The notes under the pieces: model-generated | What the model saw: only the letters and a program-made list of their open reading frames with translations | Databases searched by the model: none | What the model was told of the DNA's origin: nothing | Part shown: piece after piece, positions 45,410 through 54,261 of the stretch | Layout of the letters: every line of letters begins with the position of its first letter | Numbering within the stretch: the stretch's first letter is position 1 | Translations under genes and position numbers: made by a program | DNA from: Micromonospora sp. AMSO31t | Lineage (GTDB): Bacteria; Actinomycetota; Actinomycetes; Mycobacteriales; Micromonosporaceae | DNA: 64,000 bases | Assembly: GCF_008868175.1 (NCBI RefSeq) | Contig: NZ_WBKT01000006.1 | Span: 1 to 64,000 of the forward strand | Reading direction: 5' to 3'

Positions 45410-46615
45410 ATGCTTCCCAAGCGGACAATCGTCCACCTCTCGGCGGCTCTGCTGATGTCCGCCGCGGCGCTGGGCTACGGCCTGTCGTCGGCCAGCGCCG
45501 CGACGGCCGGGCCGATCACCGGCCTCGGCGGGAAGTGCGTCGACGTGGCCGGCGCCGCCCCGGCCAACGGCACGCCGGTCCAGCTCTGGGACTGCAACGG
45601 CACCCCGGCCCAGGCTTGGACGGTCGGCAACGCCGACGGCTCCATCCGCGCCCTCGGCAAGTGCCTGGACGTCACGGCCGCGTCGAGCGCCGACGGCGCG
45701 AGGGTGCAGCTCTACGACTGCAACGGCACCGGTGCGCAGAAGTGGGCCGCCAGCAACGGCGCGCTGGTCAACACCGGCTCCGGCAAGTGCCTCGACGTCA
45801 CGGGCGGGAGCACCGCCAACGGCACCCGCCTGCAGATCTGGGGCTGCGTCGGCAACGCCAACCAACGGTGGGTCCTGCCCGGCGGCGGCACCACACCGAG
45901 CCCGTCCGCCCCGGCCGGCGCCTCGCTGGACGACCCGGCGAAGAAGGACGTCGCCATGCAGATCGTCTCGGCGGCGGAGAACTCCTCGCTCGACTGGCGC
46001 GCGCAGTTCTCCTACATCGAGGACATCGGTGAGGGGCGGGGCTACACCGCCGGCATCATCGGCTTCTGCTCCGGGACCGGCGACATGCTGGAACTGGTGC
46101 AGGCCTACACGAGAACCAAGCCGGGCAACGTGTTGGCGGGGTACCTGCCGGCCCTGCGGGCCGTCAACGGCAGTGACTCCCACGCCGGCCTCGACCCGAA
46201 CTTCCCTCGCGACTGGCGGGCCGCCGCCGCCGACCCGGTGTTCCGGGCCGCGCAGGAGGCCGAGCGGGACCGCGTCTACTTCAACCCGTCGGTGCGCGAC
46301 GGCAAGACCGACGGAGTACGGGCGCTCGGCCAGTTCGCCTACTACGACGCGGCCGTGATGCACGGCTACGAAGGCATGCGGGCGATCCGCAGCCGCGCCC
46401 TCACCCGGGCGAAGCCGCCGGCACAGGGCGGCGACGAGCGGACCTGGCTGCACGCCTTCCTCGACGAGCGCGTCGTCGAGATGAGGAAGGAGGAGGCCCA
46501 CTCGGACACCTCCCGCGTCGACACCGCCCAGCGGGTCTTCCTCAACAACGGCAACTTCGATCTGAACACGCCGCTGGCCTTCGCCGTCTACGGCGACCAG
46601 TACCGCATCGGCTAA
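45410..46615 (+). CDS. csn: Secreted GH46 chitosanase with ricin-type (CBM13) domain
   Basis: A 401-residue endo-chitosanase. The signal peptide (1-31) ends SASAAT. A ricin-B/CBM13 beta-trefoil covers about 35-155, with three Cys-Leu/Val-Asp-Val ... QxW repeats (QAW, QKW, QRW). A short Pro/Ser linker leads to the GH46 domain (172-401), very close to the Streptomyces N174 enzyme. The catalytic Glu is E190 (SAAENSSLDW). The position of the second catalytic Asp (D40 in N174) is E208 here (IEDIGEGRGYT). ATG 45410 follows AGGAGAGCCG. Confidence 0.93.
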   Translation: MLPKRTIVHLSAALLMSAAALGYGLSSASAATAGPITGLGGKCVDVAGAAPANGTPVQLWDCNGTPAQAWTVGNADGSIRALGKCLDVTAASSADGARVQLYDCNGTGAQKWAASNGALVNTGSGKCLDVTGGSTANGTRLQIWGCVGNANQRWVLPGGGTTPSPSAPAGASLDDPAKKDVAMQIVSAAENSSLDWRAQFSYIEDIGEGRGYTAGIIGFCSGTGDMLELVQAYTRTKPGNVLAGYLPALRAVNGSDSHAGLDPNFPRDWRAAAADPVFRAAQEAERDRVYFNPSVRDGKTDGVRALGQFAYYDAAVMHGYEGMRAIRSRALTRAKPPAQGGDERTWLHAFLDERVVEMRKEEAHSDTSRVDTAQRVFLNNGNFDLNTPLAFAVYGDQYRIG

Positions 46616-46973
46616 CGCCCCGCCTGCGGCCTGTCGCCGGCCACGGCTCAGAGAGGGCGCCGGACCCGGGGCGCAGGCGACACGCCCCGGCCGCGGTCCC
46701 GGCGGCCCATCGGCCGGCGCGCGTCCACCGCGCCTGGCGACGGATGACGCGCCGGCCCGGGGTGGATGCAGGCCAGAGGTGCTGCGAGATCGGGTTGGAA
46801 CTCAAGCCGGCCCGGGGGAGCGGCAGCGGTCCGCAGCCCGATAGCCGATACGCCGACAGCGGCAGCGTCAGACAATGGTGGGGCGATCGCCGGTGTGGCC
46901 GGGACCGTCGGCGAAGGGGCCGCGTCACTGTTCAAGCCGAAGAAGCGGGGCAAGCATGCCGCTGGTGTGAAAT
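46616..46973. other. Intergenic stretch between chitosanase and DUF4236 genes
   Basis: About 360 bases with no gene I can defend. On the plus strand an open frame from about 46860 ends GGAIAGVAGTVGEGAASLFK then PKKRGKHAAG, overlapping the DUF4236 stop. It has protein-like composition but no supported start; it may be a remnant. GC-rich partial inverted repeats after 46621 could terminate the chitosanase transcript. Confidence 0.4.
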
Positions 46974-48095
46974 CTAGGTGGCGAGCGTGAGCTCGGCCAG
47001 ATCGACGGCATCGATGAGTGCGGCCAGCGCGGGCTCTGTTTCGAGCTTCAACGGCAGCAGTTCCCCCGTACGAGGTCGCTGGTTGAGCAGAAGTTCCGAG
47101 CTCGTGTCGTTGACGATGTCGGCTGCGTCAACATCCTGCCACCGCACTCCCGTCAGCGAGGCGCGCTCGATCTTGGTCGCCATCAGGCACGACACGCGGG
47201 CTCGGCCGTAGCTGTCCGTTCCATCCTGCCGAAGTACGGCCACCCTCGCTGAGCCGATACCCGGTGCAACGGCGAAGGTTTCCCGCACGGTGACCAGGAC
47301 CTGCCCACAAACGAACAGCTTGTAGTAGGCCGCCCGGTCGCGCTGCGGGAGCTTACGCAACGACAGGTTGCCGGCCTCTGTCGTGGTCGGCATCCGCTCA
47401 GGCACAGCTTGGTCGACGGCGGGAACGAGCACGACGACGGAAGCCTCGTCGTCGCTGACTCCGACGGCGGCGCTAGGCGCCTCGTTGTCCTCGAAGGCTT
47501 CCTCAAGGGTTTCCAGGACGACATCCGGCTCGTTGTTGCACAGCTGCTGCCAGCGGTCGTCGAGGTATCGCTGCCAGCCTGCCTGCTGCTCCCGAAGGCT
47601 GGCCCACTGCCGCTGCACCTCCGCCTCGGTCCACCCGGTCGCGCGCTGTTTCGCCTGTGCCCGCTTGCTTCGCTCGAAGAAACCGATGCCGGCCAGGGCG
47701 TGCTGCTCATAGTGCTTGTAGATAGCGTCATGGTTCGGTGGTGCCGGTTCCGGCGCCGGCGGTCTGGACGCGGCGGGAAACTCCACCCGGTGCAAGCCGA
47801 GGATGCGCAGAAACGCCTGCGCGAGCATCGTGGCTTCCTGCACCCGCTGCGCCTGCACCGCCTGACGCCGCCGCGCCGCGACCTGCCGCTGGTAGTTCCC
47901 CGCTGGCGCCGCTCGCCCGCCTCTGCGGCCACCGCCCAGCGACGTGTAGAAACCCACCGGGCCGACTCCGCTGGAGAAGCCGGTTCGCCCGGCGCCGACG
48001 TGGACACGGGCGGCCCGCGGGCCGACACTGGTACGAATGCCGCGCGACGAAGCGCGAATCCGCACCCCCGGAGCCAGCCTGATCGAAAACCCCAC
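46974..48095 (-). CDS. DUF4236 domain protein
   Basis: A 373-residue protein from GTG 48095. The DUF4236 domain opens it (VGFSIRLAPGVRIRASSRGI, then GPVGFYTSLGGGRR, residues 1-65). An Arg/Gln-rich helical stretch follows (about 70-190, with predicted coiled-coil character), then an acidic segment and a C-terminal globular part (about 240-373) that I do not recognise. A -10 element TACGGT lies six bases before GTG 48095, fitting a leaderless transcript. Function unknown. Confidence 0.78.
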   Translation of the reverse strand: MGFSIRLAPGVRIRASSRGIRTSVGPRAARVHVGAGRTGFSSGVGPVGFYTSLGGGRRGGRAAPAGNYQRQVAARRRQAVQAQRVQEATMLAQAFLRILGLHRVEFPAASRPPAPEPAPPNHDAIYKHYEQHALAGIGFFERSKRAQAKQRATGWTEAEVQRQWASLREQQAGWQRYLDDRWQQLCNNEPDVVLETLEEAFEDNEAPSAAVGVSDDEASVVVLVPAVDQAVPERMPTTTEAGNLSLRKLPQRDRAAYYKLFVCGQVLVTVRETFAVAPGIGSARVAVLRQDGTDSYGRARVSCLMATKIERASLTGVRWQDVDAADIVNDTSSELLLNQRPRTGELLPLKLETEPALAALIDAVDLAELTLAT

Positions 48096-48334
48096 ACGCC
48101 GACCGTAGAGCCGGGGGCCACGTTTGCCGTTCAGCCTGTCGCCCGATGTCAGCTCCGACGCCCAGCCACTCCTTACGGCGATGATCGTCACGAACGCTCA
48201 GCCGAACGCGTCGGCCCAGGCTGCACTGCGTGCAACGGTTGAGGGCTGGAGCGAGGTGGCGTTACGGCCGACCGAGGCCGGTTCCTGATCAGTAAGACCG
48301 CCCAGTGAGCTAGAACCAGCACCCGTCCGCCGGG

Positions 48335-48690
48335 TCAGATGGCCACAAGGTGCTGGCCCACATCAGTGGAAAGTTCGTAAGAACTACGCCAACGCTCGTC
48401 GTGCGGTGCCACGGCGGGCGCGAACTCGCCCGCGAAGTACGCCGCCAGCTCCGCGTCGCCTGCCCCGACCAGCCAGCGGCGGGCCTCGGGGGCGGCACCG
48501 GGCGCACGGTCCGGCACGGCCAAGAGCAACTGACAGCGCTGCATGAGCGACCCCGGTAGGTCGGCAACCGGCCAGAGGGTGCCGATCACGCATCCTGCGC
48601 CGGCCGCAGGAAGCCTGCGGGCAGGCCGACCTTCTCGGTCGGCAGCCGCCGGACGTCGGTCACGGCCGTCTGGCATTCTCGATATCCGCC
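48335..48690 (-). pseudogene. C-terminal remnant of a CHAT-domain peptidase-like protein
   Basis: On the minus strand one frame reads ECQTAVTDVRRLPTEKVGLP then AGFL, with the CHAT catalytic cysteine context (S-A-C-x-T). After a frame change near 48605 the next frame continues AGAGCVIGTLWPVADLPGSL and APEARRWLVGAGDAELAAYF. These are the typical last CHAT strands and helix. The N-terminal part is missing. The flanking 48192-48334 and 48691-48781 hold nothing recognisable. Confidence 0.65.
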
Positions 48691-48781
48691 GCTTGCCGCC
48701 GGATCTGATGGCACCCTGAACGCGGGGAGGCGGTCGCGAGCCCGGGAGAGGCGGCATCGGGATCACGGTGAACGGCTTCTG

Positions 48782-49792
48782 ATGCGTACCGCGTTGATCG
48801 TGTTGGCCGCACTGGCGGCGGCCGTGGTCGTGGACCTGGTCTCCGGCGTGCTGATCCGCCGGGGTGCCCGTGGCCGCTACAAGTGGTTGCTGGAGCCGCT
48901 GCGGCACGCCTGCCGCCGCCCGGCGGCCGCGGTCCTGCTGGTCGGGGCGCTGTACTACGCGCTGCCGCCCGGACCGGCCGAGTGGCAGCGTTATCTGCGG
49001 CACGCCATCCTGCTGGTCCTGATCGCCCTCAGCGCGTGGCTGGTGATCAAGGCATTGAGCGTCGTTGAAGCGGTCGCGTTCAGCCGGCTGCCGGGCGACG
49101 TGGTCACCAGCCGGCGGATCCGGCGGGCCCGGACCCAGATCCGCCCCGTGCGGCGGCTCACCGTCGCCGTGGTTACGGTCGCCGCTATCGGCCTCATCCT
49201 GATGACCTTCCGGCCGGTACGCCTCTTCGGCATCTCCATTCTGACCTCGGCCGGGGTGGTCGGCGCGGTGATCGGCCTCTCCGCCCGAACCGCGCTCGGC
49301 AACGCGTTCGCCGGCATCCAGGTCGCCTTCGCCGACGCAATGCACGTCGGCGACGTGCTGGTGGTGGACGGCGAATGGGGCCGGGTCGAGGAGGTGAAGC
49401 TGACCAACGTGGTGATCCGGCTCTGGGACGACCGGGTGCTCATCCTGCCGACCACGTACTTCACTGAGCGGCCGTTCCAGAACTGGACCCGGAACGAGTC
49501 GCGGGTGGTCGGCAAGATCCAGATCCATGTCGACCACACCGCCGACCTGGACGACCTGCGCCGGGAGGCACGCCGACTGGTCGAGTCCTCACCGCTGTGG
49601 GATCGAGACCAGTGGGTGCTCCAGATGGTCGACTCCACCCCGCAAACCGTGGTCATCCAGGTGCAGGCCTCGGCCGCGGACGGCGCCAGCGCCTGGGACC
49701 TGCGCTGCGACCTACGCGAGGGACTGATCCGCTACCTACGCGACCAGCACCCCCAGTGGCTGCCCCGCACCCGCAGCCAGTACCAGCCCTGA
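48782..49792 (+). CDS. MscS-family small-conductance mechanosensitive channel
   Basis: A 336-residue membrane protein. Four hydrophobic segments lie in the first 190 residues. The pore-lining helix region is GVVGAVIGLSARTALGNAFAGIQVAF, given here as two overlapping parts GVVGAVIGLSA and ALGNAFAGIQVAF. The beta-domain follows (MHVGDVLVVDGEWGRVEEV and LTNVVIRLWDDRVLILP), then the PTTYFTERPFQNWTR segment. It senses membrane tension and releases osmolytes. Alone on the plus strand. Confidence 0.9.
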   Translation: MRTALIVLAALAAAVVVDLVSGVLIRRGARGRYKWLLEPLRHACRRPAAAVLLVGALYYALPPGPAEWQRYLRHAILLVLIALSAWLVIKALSVVEAVAFSRLPGDVVTSRRIRRARTQIRPVRRLTVAVVTVAAIGLILMTFRPVRLFGISILTSAGVVGAVIGLSARTALGNAFAGIQVAFADAMHVGDVLVVDGEWGRVEEVKLTNVVIRLWDDRVLILPTTYFTERPFQNWTRNESRVVGKIQIHVDHTADLDDLRREARRLVESSPLWDRDQWVLQMVDSTPQTVVIQVQASAADGASAWDLRCDLREGLIRYLRDQHPQWLPRTRSQYQP

Positions 49793-49882
49793 CCGGCGGG
49801 TCGGCGTGGCCGCCGGGGCGCGGATGAATGAGTCGGCGCCTACCGGGGACTAGCTGGAGGCCGACAGGGACGGGAGGCGGCG

Positions 49883-50170
49883 ATGGGCGTCGACCGGGAC
49901 TGCACCGAGGTGGGGGACGACTTCGTCCGGGTCCCATCTTCCCCAGAACCGGACACTCGCCGGCAATCGTGCGCCAGCAGCGTCACCACCGACGGGAACA
50001 CCCCGGGCCTGCGCCGGACGAACGCCTCCGACGACGGCTCGACCAACGAGGAGGAACTGCTGACGGTGGACGAACCGGCCCCGGCGGGCACCAAGGAGGA
50101 CCTGCTGCCGCTCTATACCGAGCGGCTGAAGCCGGCGATGAGCATCCTGAAGGACGACCTCGAGTGTTGA
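49883..50170 (+). CDS. Hypothetical acidic small protein
   Basis: A 95-residue polar, Ser/Thr/Asp/Glu-rich protein (for example DDGSTNEEELLTVDEPAPAG) with two cysteines in the first 32 residues and one at the end. ATG 49883 follows GGGAGGCGGCG, a strong site, which is the main support. It probably shares a transcript with the membrane protein starting at 50229. Function unknown. Confidence 0.5.
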   Translation: MGVDRDCTEVGDDFVRVPSSPEPDTRRQSCASSVTTDGNTPGLRRTNASDDGSTNEEELLTVDEPAPAGTKEDLLPLYTERLKPAMSILKDDLEC

Positions 50171-50228
50171 CGACGGCGCCACGGACCGGCGCCGCGCCCG
50201 GGGGAGCGGCCGAGCCGGCTCCGGGAGT

Positions 50229-51425
50229 GTGGTGACCGGGCGCGGGTCCGTCGTCGTGGGTGTCGTGGCCGCCCCCGGGGCCGCGGCCGACCTGGCGCGG
50301 GAGGCCGCCACGGAGCTCGCCGACCGGCTCCGCAACCGGGTCCCGGAGGTCGACTGGGCGGTACGCCTCCAGGTGGCGCGGCTCGTCGAAGGGCCGGCCG
50401 ACCTCGGCCAGCTCATCGAGGCAGCCCGGCGCTGGATGCTGGCCGAGGGCTGGAGTCTGGTCCTCTGCGTGACGGACCTACCGTTGCAGACCGCGCGGCG
50501 GCCCGTGGTCGCCCACGCCAGCACCACCCACGGCGTCGCGGTCCTTTCCATGCCCGCGCTCGGCCCCGTCGCCGTGGCCCGGCGGATGGCCGAGGCCGGG
50601 GACCGGCTCCTCGCGGCACTGCTCGGCGATACCGACGCGGTCGGCGACCCGGTACGGGCCGGCCCGCGCCGCCTGCGCCTGGCCACCGGGCGGCGGGCCC
50701 GGGAACTCGGCGCGCGCGTGAACCCCCAGGCGTCCGGCATCGGCCTGCTGGCCGGGGTGATCGGCGGCAATCTGCGGCTGCTGCTCGGCATGCTCCGGGC
50801 GAACCGGCCGTGGCGGCTGGCCGTCCGGCTCTCCCGGCTGCTGGTCGGTGCCTTCGCGACCGCGGTCCTCGCCCTGGTGAGCGCCGATATTTGGCAGCTG
50901 TCGGCGGCGTTGGGCAACCTGCGGCTCGGCCTGCTCGCGGCCGGCTCCGTCCTGGCGGTGGTGCTGACCATGGTGCTCGGCGCGCGCCTCTGGGAGCGGG
51001 TTCCGCGCGACCGGGGCGCCCGGGAGCAGGTCGTCCTCTTCAACGTGGTTACCGTGCTCACCGTGGTGATCGGTGTCCTCGCGCTGTACGTGGCGCTCGC
51101 CGCGCTGACCATCATCGGGGCGATCGCCCTCGTCCCCTGGGACCTGCTCGCTGAATCGACCGGCCGACCGGCCGGCGTCGCCCACCAGGTCAAACTGGGC
51201 TGGCTGGCCAGCTCGCTGGCGACGGTCGGCGGCGCGCTCGGCGCCGGACTAGAGTCCGACTCGGCGGTACGGGAGGCGGCGTACCGTTATCAGCCCGACG
51301 CGGAGCTGACCGGCGAGCAGGGTGGGCCGGGCCCGACCGGCGGGGCCGGACCGGGACCAAGCGGCGAGTCCGGGTCGCCGCGCGGAGACAGGTCTGAGTC
51401 GGAGCGGAACCACGAGGCCGGCTGA
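50229..51425 (+). CDS. Membrane protein of unknown function
   Basis: A 398-residue protein. A soluble N-terminal domain (about 1-180; VVVGVVAAPGAAADLAREAA, then LVLCVTDLPLQTARRPVVAH) precedes three to four membrane helices (about 205-330). The C-terminal tail is polar and Gly/Ser/Pro-rich. The N-terminal part looks like a conserved actinobacterial domain I cannot name. A GTG-GTG pair opens the frame. Confidence 0.65.
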   Translation: MVTGRGSVVVGVVAAPGAAADLAREAATELADRLRNRVPEVDWAVRLQVARLVEGPADLGQLIEAARRWMLAEGWSLVLCVTDLPLQTARRPVVAHASTTHGVAVLSMPALGPVAVARRMAEAGDRLLAALLGDTDAVGDPVRAGPRRLRLATGRRARELGARVNPQASGIGLLAGVIGGNLRLLLGMLRANRPWRLAVRLSRLLVGAFATAVLALVSADIWQLSAALGNLRLGLLAAGSVLAVVLTMVLGARLWERVPRDRGAREQVVLFNVVTVLTVVIGVLALYVALAALTIIGAIALVPWDLLAESTGRPAGVAHQVKLGWLASSLATVGGALGAGLESDSAVREAAYRYQPDAELTGEQGGPGPTGGAGPGPSGESGSPRGDRSESERNHEAG

Positions 51426-51430
51426 CGGCC

Positions 51431-51640
51431 CTGGTCTGTGCTGTGATGTCGTGGGTGTGCATCAGCGTCTCGTTTACGCCCAGCGCCGCGAAGCCGCTCG
51501 GGTCTGTCGGGCCCCAGTGCCAGGCTCGTACCGAAGGGTCGAATGCGGATAACGCGGTGCTCAGCAACTTTCCTGCGCCGGCGGCGGTCCCCTCGCCGAC
51601 GAGGAACCGGCCTCGATCGGTCAGCCACACCGCTTGCTGG
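51431..51640 (-). pseudogene. Fragment of a DinB/maleylpyruvate-isomerase-like gene
   Basis: About 65 codons on the minus strand (LTDRGRFLVGEGTAAGAGKL, then WHWGPTDPSGFAALGVNETL and MHTHDIT) match the central part of actinobacterial mycothiol-dependent DinB-type proteins. No N- or C-terminal part is present. The opposite strand at 51560-51849 has a partly coding-like frame that I could not place. Confidence 0.5.
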
Positions 51641-51868
51641 CGGCGGCAACAGACGCCGGGCTACACCCGGCCAGGACCATCCTCGCCCTGCGAAATCCCG
51701 GCCACGGCGACCGCCACCTCTACGGCGCCGTCAACGAGCAGATTCGAACCTTCCTCGTCGTGCACTCCGCCCCCGCGGTCCCGCCGGTGACGGTCGCGCT
51801 GCTCACGAGCAGCGGCTTGGTCCGAGCCCAGGCGCCGGCAGATGCATAAAGGCTTCATATAGATCTGC

Positions 51869-51880
51869 TATGCTTCGAGC
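51869..51880 (+). promoter_or_regulatory. -10 element of a leaderless marR gene
   Basis: TATGCT (51869-51874) lies six bases before ATG 51881, the spacing of a leaderless start. A short CATA-N9-TATG inverted repeat covers it and may be the MarR operator. Confidence 0.5.
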
Positions 51881-52336
51881 ATGGCCCGTCAAGACGCCAC
51901 TCGTCGCGCTTCCACTGCAATCGGGTCAGCCCTCTATGGACTGGCCACCAGGGCCGTCAGGCGTCTTCCCCGTGACATGAGCCTCACGTCCGCTGCCACC
52001 CTGGCCACCCTGGATAGGACCGGCCCACGACGAATCACCGATCTCGCCGTGATTGCGGGCGTCACCCAACCCGCGATGACCGTCCTGGTCCGGGTGATGG
52101 AGGAATCCGGGCTGGTCGAGCGGAGAGGCGACCCGTCCGACAAGCGGGTGACGCTGGCGTGTCTGACCGAGGCCGGCGCGTCCTACGTCCGGGCGCGGCG
52201 CCAGGCGGGCGTCCAGGCGTATGCAGGCTTGATCGACAAGCTCACCGACGACGAGGTTGACGCCTTGGTGGCAGCCCTTCCGGCGCTGCAACATCTGGCC
52301 GAGCTCGACAGTCAAGATCGAGAAGGGTCGAAGTAA
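51881..52336 (+). CDS. MarR-family transcriptional regulator
   Basis: A 151-residue winged-helix regulator: ITDLAVIAGVTQPAMTVLVR as recognition helix region, ERRGDPSDKRVTLACLTEAG as the wing, and a final dimerisation helix. It opens a three-gene unit in which each stop overlaps the next start (TAATG at 52334-52338, then ATGA at 52581-52584). The unit ends with an MFS exporter, a common MarR-exporter arrangement. Confidence 0.9.
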   Translation: MARQDATRRASTAIGSALYGLATRAVRRLPRDMSLTSAATLATLDRTGPRRITDLAVIAGVTQPAMTVLVRVMEESGLVERRGDPSDKRVTLACLTEAGASYVRARRQAGVQAYAGLIDKLTDDEVDALVAALPALQHLAELDSQDREGSK

Positions 52337-52584
52337 TGACAGGGTGGTCATTCGGCGGAGTCACGGTCAACGTCGGCGGCGGCTTCACGCGGATGCGGGC
52401 GATGATCGCCGAAACCACGGGGCTCGATCCGGTGATGATCAAGGCGTTCCCGACCTTCGGCATGCTGCTCGACAACGGTGCCGCGCTTCAGGTCGCCGAA
52501 CTGGACCAGCCGTGGGCGTGGCGGGTCCGGACATGCATCCGTCCCGGCCTGTTGGACCACATCACGACTGGGACCGACCGATGA
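52336..52584 (+). CDS. Small conserved-looking protein between MarR and MFS genes
   Basis: An 82-residue protein: WSFGGVTVNVGGGFTRMRAM, LDPVMIKAFPTFGMLLDNG, then VRTCIRPGLLDHITTG. Stop/start overlaps on both sides show that it is translated with its neighbours. It may be a truncated larger protein or a complete small one; no family is recognised and there is no membrane segment. Confidence 0.55.
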   Translation: MTGWSFGGVTVNVGGGFTRMRAMIAETTGLDPVMIKAFPTFGMLLDNGAALQVAELDQPWAWRVRTCIRPGLLDHITTGTDR

Positions 52585-54083
52585 GCACTACCGTGGAGCG
52601 CTCCGAGGCGCGGCTGCTTGTCCCCTCGCTGATGTTCATCGCCCTGGTCGTGGCGGCAGTCGCCAGCCTCGGGACGCCGCTGATCACCAGCGTGGCGACC
52701 ACGTTCCACGTCGCACTCGACAGCGCGCAGTGGACACTGACCATCGCGCTGCTCAGCGGCGCCGTCGCTACGCCCGTCCTCGGCCGGCTCGGAGCCGGCC
52801 CACACCGGCGGGCCACGATTCTCGCCACGCTGGCGGTCGTCGTCGCCGGCAGTGCGCTCACCGTGCTACCGCTGCCGTTCGCGTGGCTGCTTGTCGGTAG
52901 GGCGGCCCAAGGCGTCGGGCTCGGTCTGACGGCGCTGATGATGGGCGTGGCCCGTGACCATCTTCCCGAGGGGCGCAGCGCGGCCACGATTGCCCTGATC
53001 TCGGTGGTGTCAATCATCGGGGCCGGCGTCGGGTACCCGCTCGCCGCGCTGCTCACCGACTTCGGCGGGGTGCGGGCCGCCTACGGCCTCGGTCTGTTCG
53101 TCACCGCTCTCGCCTTCCTGACCGCGTGGCGCTCCATGCCCGTCGCCCCCGGAGGCCGCTCCGCTCACGTGGACGTGGTGGGCGCGCTGGTCCTGGCGGG
53201 TGGACTGCTCCTCGTCCTGTTCCTCGCAAGCCAGACGAGTCTCTGGAGCGATCACCTCACCGTGGCGGTGGTCCTCGCCATCGTCGCCGTGCTCCTGCTC
53301 TGCGTCTGGATCTTCTCCGAGCTGCGCAGTAGGACGCCCCTGGTCGATGTCCGGGCGATGCGGCACCCGGCGGTCGCCGGGGCGAACATCGCCATGTTCG
53401 TCGCCGGGATCGGCATGTACCTCCTCCTCACCCTCATCACCCGGTACGCGCAGACGCCGCACAGTGCCGGCTACGGCTTCGGGCTGACCACCTTCGTGGC
53501 CGGGCTGGTCCTGGTCCCGTTCTCGGTGCTGGGGTTCGTCGCCGGCAAGCTCACACCGCGGGTGGGGATGCGGATCGACGGGCCGTTGCTCCTGGCCGGC
53601 AGCGCCGTCGTCGTCGGAGGCGGGTTCGTCCTGTTCGCTGCGGCCCGGTCGAACCTGGCCGAACTGTTCGTAGCGATGGGCGTGCTGGGTTTCGGTGTCG
53701 GCAGCTTCTCGGCCGCCATGCCCGGCGTCATCCTGGCCGTCACCCCCAAGAGCGAGACGTCGAGCGCCATGAGCTTCAACTATGTCGTCCGTAGCGTCGG
53801 GTACTCCCTGGGCAGCGCCACAGGCGGCCTGGTCCTGGCCGCCGGCACCCACCCCGGCGATCTCTTCCCGAACGACGGCGCCTACACCACGGCAGCCCTG
53901 ATCGGCATCGCCGCGATGGCGATCACGACTATGACCAGCCTCGCTCTCGCCCGCCGACGCTCGCCCGAGACCAACCCGACACCCAGCGGTGACCGGCGCG
54001 CCCAGCCAGGGCCGGTCGAGTCGATGACCGGCTCGCCGGAAGGGCGGCGGCCCGAACAAGAACGAAAAGTAGCCGACACGTAG
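52581..54083 (+). CDS. MFS transporter
   Basis: A 500-residue transporter with 12 to 14 hydrophobic helices. Motif A-like GRLGAGPHRRATILATL lies near residue 70, and the helix pair AQGVGLGLTALMMGVARDHL follows. The C-terminal tail (about 460-500) is polar. The class fits proton-driven drug or metabolite export. It is coupled to the MarR regulator through the small gene. Confidence 0.87.
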   Translation: MSTTVERSEARLLVPSLMFIALVVAAVASLGTPLITSVATTFHVALDSAQWTLTIALLSGAVATPVLGRLGAGPHRRATILATLAVVVAGSALTVLPLPFAWLLVGRAAQGVGLGLTALMMGVARDHLPEGRSAATIALISVVSIIGAGVGYPLAALLTDFGGVRAAYGLGLFVTALAFLTAWRSMPVAPGGRSAHVDVVGALVLAGGLLLVLFLASQTSLWSDHLTVAVVLAIVAVLLLCVWIFSELRSRTPLVDVRAMRHPAVAGANIAMFVAGIGMYLLLTLITRYAQTPHSAGYGFGLTTFVAGLVLVPFSVLGFVAGKLTPRVGMRIDGPLLLAGSAVVVGGGFVLFAAARSNLAELFVAMGVLGFGVGSFSAAMPGVILAVTPKSETSSAMSFNYVVRSVGYSLGSATGGLVLAAGTHPGDLFPNDGAYTTAALIGIAAMAITTMTSLALARRRSPETNPTPSGDRRAQPGPVESMTGSPEGRRPEQERKVADT

Positions 54084-54261
54084 GTACCAGTCGCAGCAGT
54101 ACGACGTGATCGGCCAGCAACCCCGAGCCCCTGCCACAGATGCCCCTAGAACTGGCGCCGTCGATGCCGAGGACGCCTGTGCGCCTTCGGTACCGGCAAG
54201 TGCGTGATCCTCGATCACCGGCACGCCCATCCGATCGAACCGGAAGCTAAGGACCGCCCGC

